DNA of 64,000 nucleotides from Acidobacteriota bacterium (GTDB lineage Bacteria > Acidobacteriota > Terriglobia > Terriglobales > Acidobacteriaceae): assembly GCA_018268895.1 (NCBI GenBank), contig JAFDVP010000009.1, positions 233,757 through 297,756 of the forward strand, in the 5' to 3' direction. Within the stretch, counting starts at the first letter, position 1. Every line of letters begins with the position of its first letter. Positions 16,380 to 24,111 of this stretch are shown one piece after another. The notes below the pieces were generated by a model. That model saw nothing but the letters and a program-made list of their open reading frames with translations. It was not told where the DNA came from and ran no database searches. The translations under genes and the position numbers were made by a program.

Positions 16380-17309
16380 ATGAATAATCGTGTGCGACGT
16401 CGTCAGTTTTTAAAGGCCGCAGGAGCTACGCTGCTTGCAGGTGCGGGAAGCGGGGTTGCAGCTACTGCTGCCGCTTCGGGTCAGACTGCAAGCGGGCAGG
16501 TAACGGCGCCTGCTAAGAAGATGCCGCGTATCTTCTCCGGTTGTTGCGCCTATACCTTCCGTCATCTATTTGCGGATGGCTCGCTGACACTGGAGTCCTT
16601 CATCGAAAAGGCAGTTGAGCTGCGTCTGGATGGTGTGGACATGACCGTCTATTACATGAAGAGCACTGATCCCGGCTATATTGAGAATCTCCGTTATCTT
16701 GGCTACAAGAATGGCGTGGCATTCTCCGGCGTGGCCTGCGGATCGAGCATGGTACAGGCTGATCGTGCCAAGCGCGAACAGGTTCTACAGGAGATCAAGA
16801 AGTGGGTCGATGTGACTGCACGCATCCGTGCGCCACATCTCAGAGTCTTTGCGGGCAAGCAGCCGGCGGGGAGCACCATGGCACAGTGCGTCGACTGGGT
16901 TGTGGAAGTAATGAAGGCAGCCAGCGACTACTCGGGCAAGAAGGGTATTACGTTGGGTCTTGAAGACCATGTTGGCGTCTCACAGAGCGCTGAGGTGTGC
17001 CTGGAGATTATGCATCGCGTCAATTCGCCTTATGCCGGCATCAATATCGACATCTCGCATTTCGCGCCGGAGCCGGGGAAGGACAGCTATTCGCAGATTG
17101 CGGCGTGCATGCCGTACGCTACGCACGCACATGTTCGTGCGGGCTTTGACGATAATTCGCCGATCGACCTTGACCGCGTCTGGAAGATCTTTGCCGATGC
17201 AGGCTACAAGGGCTTCATGTCTTATGAGGGCGAAGAGAAGAGCATGGCTGGAGTTCCTGCGCAGATCGCAGAAATTGAACGTCTCTGCAAGAAGTATTCG
17301 ACGGTGTGA
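16380..17309 (+). CDS. Second Tat-exported sugar isomerase/epimerase-like protein
   Basis: This 309-residue protein starts MNNRVRRRQFLKAAGATLLA, a strong twin-Arg signal. The barrel contains LDGVDMTVYYMKS, APHLRVFAGKQ, ITLGLEDHVGVS, YAGINIDISHF, YATHAHVRAGF and KGFMSYEGEE, the usual order of Glu/Asp/His ligands in AP-endonuclease-2-type isomerases. GGAGGAG 6 nt upstream of the ATG at 16380 defines this start over an in-frame ATG at 16365. It converges with nagA, leaving 3 bases between the stop codons. It is only distantly similar to the divergent neighbour at 15279. Confidence 0.88.
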   Translation: MNNRVRRRQFLKAAGATLLAGAGSGVAATAAASGQTASGQVTAPAKKMPRIFSGCCAYTFRHLFADGSLTLESFIEKAVELRLDGVDMTVYYMKSTDPGYIENLRYLGYKNGVAFSGVACGSSMVQADRAKREQVLQEIKKWVDVTARIRAPHLRVFAGKQPAGSTMAQCVDWVVEVMKAASDYSGKKGITLGLEDHVGVSQSAEVCLEIMHRVNSPYAGINIDISHFAPEPGKDSYSQIAACMPYATHAHVRAGFDDNSPIDLDRVWKIFADAGYKGFMSYEGEEKSMAGVPAQIAEIERLCKKYSTV

Positions 17310-17312
17310 GAG

Positions 17313-18476
17313 TTACTGTGGGGTGTTGGCTTGAGGGTGGGCGCTGATTATGTGCTCGCCCTTGAGCCACACGTCTCGTATGGCGACCTCGTCGGTCCAC
17401 GCGAAGCGAATGACGTCAGCGCGCGCTCCGATCTCGAGTCTGCCGCGATCAGCGGTGAAGCTGCCGGGAACTGTTGTGGCCATCTCGATGATCTTGGCGA
17501 GCGAAAGGCCTGTCATCCGTACGGCGCGGCCGAGGCATTGCACCAGCGGGACTGTTGCGCCAGCCAGTGTCGTGGAGTTGTACATGGAGAGCCGTCCGTC
17601 AGCATGCATCTCTACGCGGTCTCCTACCGGCGCGGTGTAGATGCCTGCGGGCATGCCTGCGAGGGCCACGGTGTCCGAGACGAGGAAGGCGCGTCCCTGC
17701 CCCTTGGCACGCAGCATCGAACGCAGCGTCTCGGGTGGAAGGTGGTGGCCGTCGGCGATGAACGATGCTGTCAGGCGATCCTCTGCGAGTTGGCTCCATA
17801 TAGGGTTGGGATGGCGCGGAAGCTGAGGGGCGATTCCGTTTCCCAGGTGAGTGGAGAGGCGTGCACCGGCCTCCACTGCGCACTGAATCTGCTCGTTCGT
17901 CGCGTGCGTATGGCCAAGTGAGGCGTGGACACCACGTTGAACTAAACCTTTGATGTACTGTTCCGTTCCCTCAAAGTGAGGGGAGAGAGTAACCATGCCG
18001 ATGCGTCCATCGCAGGCTTGCTGCCAGCGATCGAATTCTTCGAGTGAAGGTGGCCGTACATGCTCAAGTGGATGCGCACCGCGAAAACCATCCAGAGGAG
18101 AGATATGCGGCCCTTCGACGTGGATAAAGGGGATACAGGCTGCAGCACGGTCACTTATGCGAGTGGCCTCCGCAATTGCACAGAGGCCTCGTGTGATCGA
18201 TTGCTCCGAGGCGGTGATAAGCGTTGGGGCAAAGCTGGTGACACCGGTGGTGAGCAGAAGATCGGCGGCTTCGATGACGATTTCTGCCGTGACATTATCG
18301 CTGTTGAAGTCGCGATCGCCATACCCGTTGACCTGCAGGTCGATCAGCCCTGGTGCGATCCAGAGTTCACTTGCCACTGAGCAGCGCTCGATTGCAGCGA
18401 TCCTTCCATCCTCAACGAAGATGCGCCTGCATTCGCCTGTGGCAGGATCGCTGCCGATGATCTCGCTTGTGTTCAC
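17313..18476 (-). CDS. nagA: N-acetylglucosamine-6-phosphate deacetylase (NagA-type)
   Basis: A 387-residue cytoplasmic amidohydrolase that removes acetate from N-acetyl-hexosamine-6-phosphates. It has the beta-sandwich start, GLIDLQVNGYG, the metal ligand Glu in HVEGPHISP (E121), His in SLGHTHA (H189) and STHLGNG (H210), the substrate region ADGHHLP, and the catalytic Asp in FLVSDTV (D268). It follows the NagB-like gene and the symporter on the same strand with gaps of about 20 bases, indicating one operon driven from the operator at 20809. GlcNAc-6-P versus GalNAc-6-P preference is not resolved. Confidence 0.93.
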   Translation of the reverse strand: MNTSEIIGSDPATGECRRIFVEDGRIAAIERCSVASELWIAPGLIDLQVNGYGDRDFNSDNVTAEIVIEAADLLLTTGVTSFAPTLITASEQSITRGLCAIAEATRISDRAAACIPFIHVEGPHISPLDGFRGAHPLEHVRPPSLEEFDRWQQACDGRIGMVTLSPHFEGTEQYIKGLVQRGVHASLGHTHATNEQIQCAVEAGARLSTHLGNGIAPQLPRHPNPIWSQLAEDRLTASFIADGHHLPPETLRSMLRAKGQGRAFLVSDTVALAGMPAGIYTAPVGDRVEMHADGRLSMYNSTTLAGATVPLVQCLGRAVRMTGLSLAKIIEMATTVPGSFTADRGRLEIGARADVIRFAWTDEVAIRDVWLKGEHIISAHPQANTPQ

Positions 18477-18497
18477 TCTCTTAGAACCCTTATCGCA

Positions 18498-19244
18498 TCA
18501 GAGTAGCGCACTGGATTCCTGGTTCAGATAGACGGTGCAGCGTGGATGCATTCGGAGTGCAGTTGCCGGAACCTCGCCGCTGATGGGCGCGGTCATCATG
18601 GCTCGAACTGCGGCTGCCTTGTTTGTGCCGGGAACGCAGCAGAATAACTCCTCACCACGCAACAACGTAGGAATGGTAAGTGTGATGGCCTGAAGCGGCA
18701 CGTCGGCGAATGTGGCGAAGCAATCGTCGTCTACCTGCTGCTGGCGGCAGACCTCATCGAGCGAAACGACCTTGACAGTCAGTGGATCCTGAAGGTCTGC
18801 AGGAGGATCGTTGAAGGCGAGGTGCGCGTTAGCTCCAATACCCAGCAGGACGAAGTCGATATCCTTGCTTGCGAGGAGATCGGTATAGTGCTTGCAAGCG
18901 CTCTCAGGATCCCAGCCCGGGTCGATCAGGTGATAGGCAGCCAAAGGAACGCAATCGAAGAACTCCCTGCGCAGCCAGTTTCCGAAGCGCTGCGGAGCGT
19001 CGTCGGCAAGGCCGACGTACTCGTCCATGTGGAAGGCGGTGACGCGGCTCCAGTCGATGCCGGGCTCCTGTTGGAGTGCAGTGAGCATCTCACTCTGGCT
19101 TGGAGCCGCAGCGAAGATGATATGCAGATGCTGCTTAGTCGCAAGCTTTGCGCGAATGGCTTTGGCAATATCTGTGGCGGCCTGTTGTCCCAGCTGCCTG
19201 CGGCTATCGGCGATATGAAGACTCAACGGTACGGTGTTATTCAT
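18498..19244 (-). CDS. Glucosamine/galactosamine-6-phosphate deaminase-like protein (NagB family)
   Basis: This 248-residue protein has the NagB/6-phosphogluconolactonase fold. The active-site strand reads TAFHMDEYVGL with the catalytic Asp (D74). The second motif is GIGANAHLAFNDPP instead of the canonical G-x-G-x-D-G-H-I-A-F-N-E-P, so Asp is Asn at 139 and Glu is Asp at 146, while the His (H141) is kept. Related divergent deaminases also carry Asn there, so activity is likely but specificity may differ, for example toward galactosamine-6-P. It lies between the symporter and nagA in a tight operon. Confidence 0.85.
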   Translation of the reverse strand: MNNTVPLSLHIADSRRQLGQQAATDIAKAIRAKLATKQHLHIIFAAAPSQSEMLTALQQEPGIDWSRVTAFHMDEYVGLADDAPQRFGNWLRREFFDCVPLAAYHLIDPGWDPESACKHYTDLLASKDIDFVLLGIGANAHLAFNDPPADLQDPLTVKVVSLDEVCRQQQVDDDCFATFADVPLQAITLTIPTLLRGEELFCCVPGTNKAAAVRAMMTAPISGEVPATALRMHPRCTVYLNQESSALL

Positions 19245-19264
19245 GTGCTTTCGGAAGATAAAAG

Positions 19265-20770
19265 TTATGGTGCGTTCGCTGGTATATCGGAGTCGAGGGC
19301 GTTGAGAAGATCCATGGAGGCCGGGTTATGCCAGGGTGCGAGAAGGCCGATGGAAGTATAAGCGACGAAGGCTGCGAGTAGAGGAAGGCCAACGGTGATG
19401 ACATTGAGGTAGCGTGCGTTCTGCAAGAGCCAGGGCTGCACAAAGGGGAGCTTCAGTGCTCCGAATGTAAGCGCTCCGGCGAGACAGGAGCCCATGGCCG
19501 CGGAAGGCCCACTTCGGCGAAAGGGAATCAATAAGCCAAGCAGCATAGGCAGAGCGATCGGCCCCAGTAGCGCGCCGTACCATAGGATCACCATTCCGAT
19601 GACACCGCCGAAGTTCGAGGCGAAGAGCGCCAGAATCATGCTGATGATGAGGAAGGCAAAAGTGGCGATGCGGCCCATCAGCAGCTGCCGCGTGTCCGAT
19701 AGAGGCTTGCCGCGTCGCAAGGCAGGTAGAATATCGCGAACGATGACGGCCGAGATTGCATTGGCGTCCGAGGAGGTCATTGCCATGGTATGCGCGAACA
19801 GACCCGCCAACACAAGACCGATCAGCCCCGAGGGCAGCAGAGTCTTCGTCAGCATGGCATAGGACTCGGATGGGTCACTGAGATGCGGAAAGATGATTGG
19901 CGCTGCCCACATCGGAATAAACAAAATGAGCGGCCACACTAGGTAGAGCAAGGCGGATAACAGTGAGGAGCGTCGTGCCTGCTCAGGGGTTGCGGAGGCA
20001 AGAAATCGTTGCGCGAGACTCCAGCCACCGCCGTTGTACGACAGTAGATTGACGAAGAAGTAGGTGCAGGCGAACAGCACAGTATAGTCGCCGTGAAAAG
20101 GCTTCAGGTGATCGGGTGGCAGCTGGCGCCACATCGTCCACAGTGCGCTGACGCCGCCGAGCCGCGCGAGTACGGCAATAAGCATGGAGAAGCCGGCGAT
20201 GAGTTGAATCACAAACTGGCTAAGATCGGTGAGAGCGTCCGCCCAGAGCCCGCCCATCACAGAGTAGAAGGCTGTTACGCCACCGGTCAGCAGCACTCCC
20301 CAGACTAGGGGCACGTCGGCGAAGGCGTGCAGCAGGATCGCTGAGGCGCTCCACTTTGCAGCGACATCAAAGATCTTGAGGAAGGCCCCGCTCCATCCCA
20401 GAAGTTGCTGCGTGGGCAGGTCGTAGCGGATCTTCAGATACTCCAGCGGTGAGATGACATGGAACTTCTGGCGCATGCGCACCCAGCGACCGGGAAAGAT
20501 TGGCATGCCGCACAGCAGGGCCAGGCCGATCGAGCCTGCCCACCAGAAGTACACCGTGATGCCCGAAGTGTAAGCCAGCGCGGCATAGCCGACGAAGACC
20601 GCAGAACTATAACCGGACATGTGATGCGAGATGCCTGAGAGCCACCATGGCATAGCACCGCCTGCGGTGAAGAAGTCGCTGGCGTTCTTCACGCGCTTGC
20701 GAGCCCAGTAGCCCACAACCATCATTAGAAGGAAGTAGGCTCCAAGTACCAGCCAGGCTAGAAGCCCCAT
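19265..20770 (-). CDS. Sodium:solute symporter (SSS family)
   Basis: This 501-residue protein has about 13 hydrophobic helices, starting with LLAWLVLGAYFLLMMVVGYW and ending in YLNVITVGLPLLAAFVAYTSIGLL. It carries SSS marks such as GAMPWWLSGISHHMSGYSSAVFVG and DALTDLSQFVIQLIAGFS. It probably imports the free amino sugar using the sodium gradient. It is the first gene of the symporter-nagB-nagA operon, with a LacI-type operator about 39 bases before its start. Substrate is inferred from context. Confidence 0.92.
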   Translation of the reverse strand: MGLLAWLVLGAYFLLMMVVGYWARKRVKNASDFFTAGGAMPWWLSGISHHMSGYSSAVFVGYAALAYTSGITVYFWWAGSIGLALLCGMPIFPGRWVRMRQKFHVISPLEYLKIRYDLPTQQLLGWSGAFLKIFDVAAKWSASAILLHAFADVPLVWGVLLTGGVTAFYSVMGGLWADALTDLSQFVIQLIAGFSMLIAVLARLGGVSALWTMWRQLPPDHLKPFHGDYTVLFACTYFFVNLLSYNGGGWSLAQRFLASATPEQARRSSLLSALLYLVWPLILFIPMWAAPIIFPHLSDPSESYAMLTKTLLPSGLIGLVLAGLFAHTMAMTSSDANAISAVIVRDILPALRRGKPLSDTRQLLMGRIATFAFLIISMILALFASNFGGVIGMVILWYGALLGPIALPMLLGLLIPFRRSGPSAAMGSCLAGALTFGALKLPFVQPWLLQNARYLNVITVGLPLLAAFVAYTSIGLLAPWHNPASMDLLNALDSDIPANAP

Positions 20771-21098
20771 GAGCAGACTCTCGGAGAAAGCATGGAGGCA
20801 TTATTCCATGCAAGCGATTGCATTGCAAATTGCACTTTCTGATTCTTTGCCAGGGAAAGGAGTTTGAGCTAGACCTCGTATGACTTATCTCTTATGGCTT
20901 ATGTGCTGGCTTCTGGATACACGCTCGTCAACAGTGGACCAAGAAAGAGCTTGCTCGTCCCAACAACAGAATTCCATCCCCGATATCCCGCAAACGCCGG
21001 TTGACATTTTTCTCCGGACAGAAGTGAAGTAGACAAATCAGCTTCTGAGGCATTTCGGCAGGCAGAACACTCAGATCGTGCTCGCCTCCCACGAATCA
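20771..21098. other. Gene-free stretch between the symporter and nagX-like gene
   Basis: The right part (21099 side) is presumably the 3' trailer of the nagX-like gene. The left part holds the operator at 20809-20822. A 66-codon open frame at 20899-21099 on the minus strand has no recognisable family or ribosome site and is not called. An AT-richer TTGACA-like string occurs at 21002 on the plus strand, with no gene downstream of it. Confidence 0.5.
20809..20822. promoter_or_regulatory. Predicted LacI-family operator TGCAAGCGATTGCA
   Basis: A full site upstream of the symporter operon, followed within a few bases by further TTGCAA / TTGCAC half-sites (20820-20835), so a second weaker site may overlap. 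Confidence 0.7.
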
Positions 21099-22352
21099 TC
21101 AGATTCGGAGGAAGATTTTATTGCGCCACATCCAGTACAGCACGAGCCAGTAAATGGCTAGGACGACGGTCCCGGACAATAGAGTTTCGTACGCATGGCC
21201 GAAGATAGTAAACACAGCACTGCCGAAATTAATGTAGATATTTCTTGTCAGAAAGTCATCACACAGGCTTGCCATCAGATATGCCGCGATTGAGTTGGTT
21301 CCAATGACGACCAGTGGAAATGCCATTCGCCTATTCCCTCTCAGGTCGATCAGCCATGAAAATGAAACGATAAACAGAAAGCAGATACCACCGCTGAGTA
21401 GAACCCAACTCGGGGTCCATATTCGCTTCACTATGGGGCAGATACCAGTGAAGTGGAGAAGGAGGCCGCCAATCGTCAGTCCTGCCGCAAAAAGCAGGAA
21501 TTTCTGGATCGGAACTCGCGGTGCGTCCTTTCGTAATATTTGACCGGCAAACAGCCCCAGGAGCATGGTTCCGAGCGTGGGAATAAAGCTGAGTGTGGCA
21601 TAGCCTCCACGGTTGTACCGGAACGGAGAAGCGCGAGGAAACAGGTTCAGAAACCAGACATCGAAAGCTGTGCCAAGATTCGTGTTTTTGTTCCAATGCG
21701 CTGCCAAACCGGAATAGTTATAGTGCCAGTCTGGTGGAACACCAAGAGATGTGAGGTCAAGCGCGGTGGGCGGTGCAGGATACAAGGCCCATAGCAACCA
21801 GTAGAAAGATAGGAGCGCTCCGAAACAGATCCATTGCCGGGATGGCTTCAGAAAACTGATCAGAAACGCGAAGGTGTACCCGAGGCCGATCTGCGTCAGA
21901 GTGTCTTCAAAGGTGAAATTGGTCTGGGTGCTATGCGTGGAACGTAAAAGGATCCCGAGCACAACCAGTACTAAAGAGCGTCGCAGGGTGTGTCGCAACA
22001 TAGAACCAAAGGCCTGCCCCTTTTTGATGCGACTTTGAATGGAATAGGGAAGCGCCACGCCAACCAGGAACGTAAATGATGGTTGGATCATGTCGTGAAG
22101 GCTGAGTCCGGCCCATGGCACATGAGTCTGGTTGTACGCGAGGATTCGCCAGGAAAGACTCTGCGGTACGGCATCGTGAACAGCCTTGAGGTGTAGAACC
22201 TCTGCCAGTAGCAGCAACATAACAAAGCCGCGGTAGGCATCCACTGCAATATTGCGTCCCGCGAACGCCGCCATTCCGTTTTTGCCGGGCGGAGCGACTG
22301 CGACGGGGTTGGCGCACGATGTTTTCAGCGCCGGTAGAGAACTGTCATGCAT
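21099..22352 (-). CDS. NagX-like membrane acyltransferase (heparan-alpha-glucosaminide N-acetyltransferase-like, DUF5009)
   Basis: This 417-residue multi-helix protein has the family start AVDAYRGFVMLLLLAEVLH, followed by the conserved WAGLSLHDMIQPSFTFLVGVALPYS with the His-Asp pair. It also has TLTQIGLGYTFAFL and the C-terminal FPLVVIGTNSIAAYLMASL. Bacterial homologs (NagX) occur in GlcNAc and chitin-utilisation regulons, where they are thought to act on or transport amino sugars at the membrane. ATG at 22352 is chosen because GAGG stands 8 nt upstream; a GTG three codons earlier overlaps that site. No shared operator was found before it. Confidence 0.87.
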   Translation of the reverse strand: MHDSSLPALKTSCANPVAVAPPGKNGMAAFAGRNIAVDAYRGFVMLLLLAEVLHLKAVHDAVPQSLSWRILAYNQTHVPWAGLSLHDMIQPSFTFLVGVALPYSIQSRIKKGQAFGSMLRHTLRRSLVLVVLGILLRSTHSTQTNFTFEDTLTQIGLGYTFAFLISFLKPSRQWICFGALLSFYWLLWALYPAPPTALDLTSLGVPPDWHYNYSGLAAHWNKNTNLGTAFDVWFLNLFPRASPFRYNRGGYATLSFIPTLGTMLLGLFAGQILRKDAPRVPIQKFLLFAAGLTIGGLLLHFTGICPIVKRIWTPSWVLLSGGICFLFIVSFSWLIDLRGNRRMAFPLVVIGTNSIAAYLMASLCDDFLTRNIYINFGSAVFTIFGHAYETLLSGTVVLAIYWLVLYWMWRNKIFLRI

Positions 22353-22528
22353 GCTTTGCACCTCGAAACGATGGGTATAGAAACAAAAATCGTAAAAACA
22401 TAATTAAAAGTAATTCAATTGTCGACATAGATGATATAAAAAGTAGACAAATGCGCAAAGTCATCGTCGCGTTGTCCATTGCTTTGTGATGGACCGAATT
22501 CCATCAGCTTCATTCGAGGGAGTTTTTC

Positions 22529-23887
22529 ATGAAGGATCGAATCAGAGAGTCGGCGTCCAATTTACCCCGCCGCGAGTTTCTTCGTCTTGGGACGCTTAGC
22601 GCCTTGGGCGCGAGCCTGCCTGCGTTTTCGCTCGAACAGAAGAAAACAGCCTATCGCTCTGTAATGGGGATGCCGTTTGAGAAGATGAATCCCCGAATCG
22701 GCATCATCGGAACAGGAAAGCGTGGTACGTCCTTGTTGCGGAACTTTATCAAAGCCAACGCTCAGATAAGGGCGATCTGCGATATCGATAAGGTTCGTGC
22801 GGAGAACGCTCGCCAGATGGTGGAGAAGTCGGGGCAGCTAGCCCCTGCGGTCTACACCCAAGGCGAGCGGGACTTTGAGAATCTCGTTGCTCGCGATGAC
22901 CTTGATTGGATTGTGATTGCCACTCCCTGGAACTGGCATGTCGAGATGGCGGTAGCTGCTATGAAGCATGGAAAGCATGCCGGAGTCGAGGTTCCTGCGG
23001 CGACGACGCTCGAAGACTGCTGGAGATTGGTTAATACATCAGAGAAGACACAGCGGCACTGCATCATGCTTGAAAACTGCTGCTATGGATATAACGAGAC
23101 ACTCGTCCTGCGCATGATTCACGCCGGTTTGCTGGGAGAACTCCAATATGGAGAAGCGGCCTACATCCATGACCTTCGCGATGAGTTGTTCTGGAATCGG
23201 AGCGAAGGTCTTTGGAGGAGAACAGTTCACACTCAGCGCGATGGCAACCTCTACCCAACGCACGGTTTGGGCCCTGTCGCAAACTACATGGGCATCCAGC
23301 GTGGAGACCGTTTTGATTCCATGGTCTCCATGAGTTCTCCTCACAGAGGTCTGGAACTCTTTCGCGAGCAGCATGTGCCTGAAGGTGATCCTCGTCAAAA
23401 GGAGCACTATGTAACAGGAGACATGAATGTCTCGCTAATCAAGACTGGTAAGGGCCTAACGATTACTCTCAAGCACAACGTAGCGAGTCCACACCCCTAC
23501 GACCGGATTAACCAGATTGCCGGAACGAAAGGAGTCTTCGAAGACTATCCGCCAAGAATCTACCTGGATGGCCAGGCAGGGGGAGAAGACTGGACGACGC
23601 TGGACAAATTCAAGCAGTACGAACATCCTTTGTGGACGCAGGCGAATAGTGCGACTGATTCTGCCGACGGGCATGGCGGCATGGACTTCATCATGATCAG
23701 CCGCCTTTTGCAGTGCTTCCGCAGCGGGGTCGCTCCCGACATGGATGTATACGATGCCGCAGCATGGTCAGCTCCGGGGCCCCTCAGCGCACTTTCTTTG
23801 GCGCGAGGCAACGCGCCGGTTAAATTTCCTGATTTCACTCGAGGGCACTGGAAAGAGAGGGGTGTATCTCCTCTTGCTGTGACGTAG
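22529..23887 (+). CDS. GH109-type NAD-dependent glycoside hydrolase (alpha-N-acetylgalactosaminidase family)
   Basis: This 452-residue protein has a Tat signal (LPRREFLRLGTLSALGASL), then a Rossmann domain (PRIGIIGTGKRGTSLL, RAICDIDKVR, DWIVIATPWNWHVEMAVAAMKHGKH) and the GH109-specific C-terminal domain. That domain includes EVPAATTLEDCW, MLENCCYGYNE, DGNLYPTHGLGPVANYMGI (Y242/H245, matching the catalytic Tyr-x-x-His of the family), HGGMDFIMI and MDVYDAAAWSAPGPLS. GH109 enzymes oxidise C3 through a bound NAD+ to cleave alpha-GalNAc. This is the best clue that the island handles GalNAc-containing glycans. It starts 176 bases from the divergent nagX-like gene, across an AT-rich spacer. Confidence 0.9.
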   Translation: MKDRIRESASNLPRREFLRLGTLSALGASLPAFSLEQKKTAYRSVMGMPFEKMNPRIGIIGTGKRGTSLLRNFIKANAQIRAICDIDKVRAENARQMVEKSGQLAPAVYTQGERDFENLVARDDLDWIVIATPWNWHVEMAVAAMKHGKHAGVEVPAATTLEDCWRLVNTSEKTQRHCIMLENCCYGYNETLVLRMIHAGLLGELQYGEAAYIHDLRDELFWNRSEGLWRRTVHTQRDGNLYPTHGLGPVANYMGIQRGDRFDSMVSMSSPHRGLELFREQHVPEGDPRQKEHYVTGDMNVSLIKTGKGLTITLKHNVASPHPYDRINQIAGTKGVFEDYPPRIYLDGQAGGEDWTTLDKFKQYEHPLWTQANSATDSADGHGGMDFIMISRLLQCFRSGVAPDMDVYDAAAWSAPGPLSALSLARGNAPVKFPDFTRGHWKERGVSPLAVT

Positions 23888-23985
23888 AGCTAAGTTTGTT
23901 GGTTTGCTGTAGATAACTGCTACTAGATTAAGTGCGAATCAGTTCATAGGCCTAAGAGAAACAAAAGCTAGTATTTGCTTGGAAA

Positions 23986-24023
23986 TGCAACCGATTGCAG
24001 ATAATGGTATGCAACCGATTGCG
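23986..24023. promoter_or_regulatory. Two tandem predicted LacI-family operators before the TonB receptor
   Basis: TGCAACCGATTGCA at 23986-23999 and TGCAACCGATTGCG at 24010-24023 have starts 24 bases apart. They lie about 90-125 bases upstream of the receptor ATG, suggesting cooperative repression. Confidence 0.75.
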
Positions 24024-24111
24024 TTGAATAAATCTTATAAATACTGTCCGCCGATGAGACGGACATGCTGTTGCACGATGTTCGAACATGTCGCGGTGAA
24101 AGGGAGATGCG

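Noticed and set aside
20899..21099. 66-codon minus-strand frame
   Set aside because: No family, no ribosome site and no conserved context.
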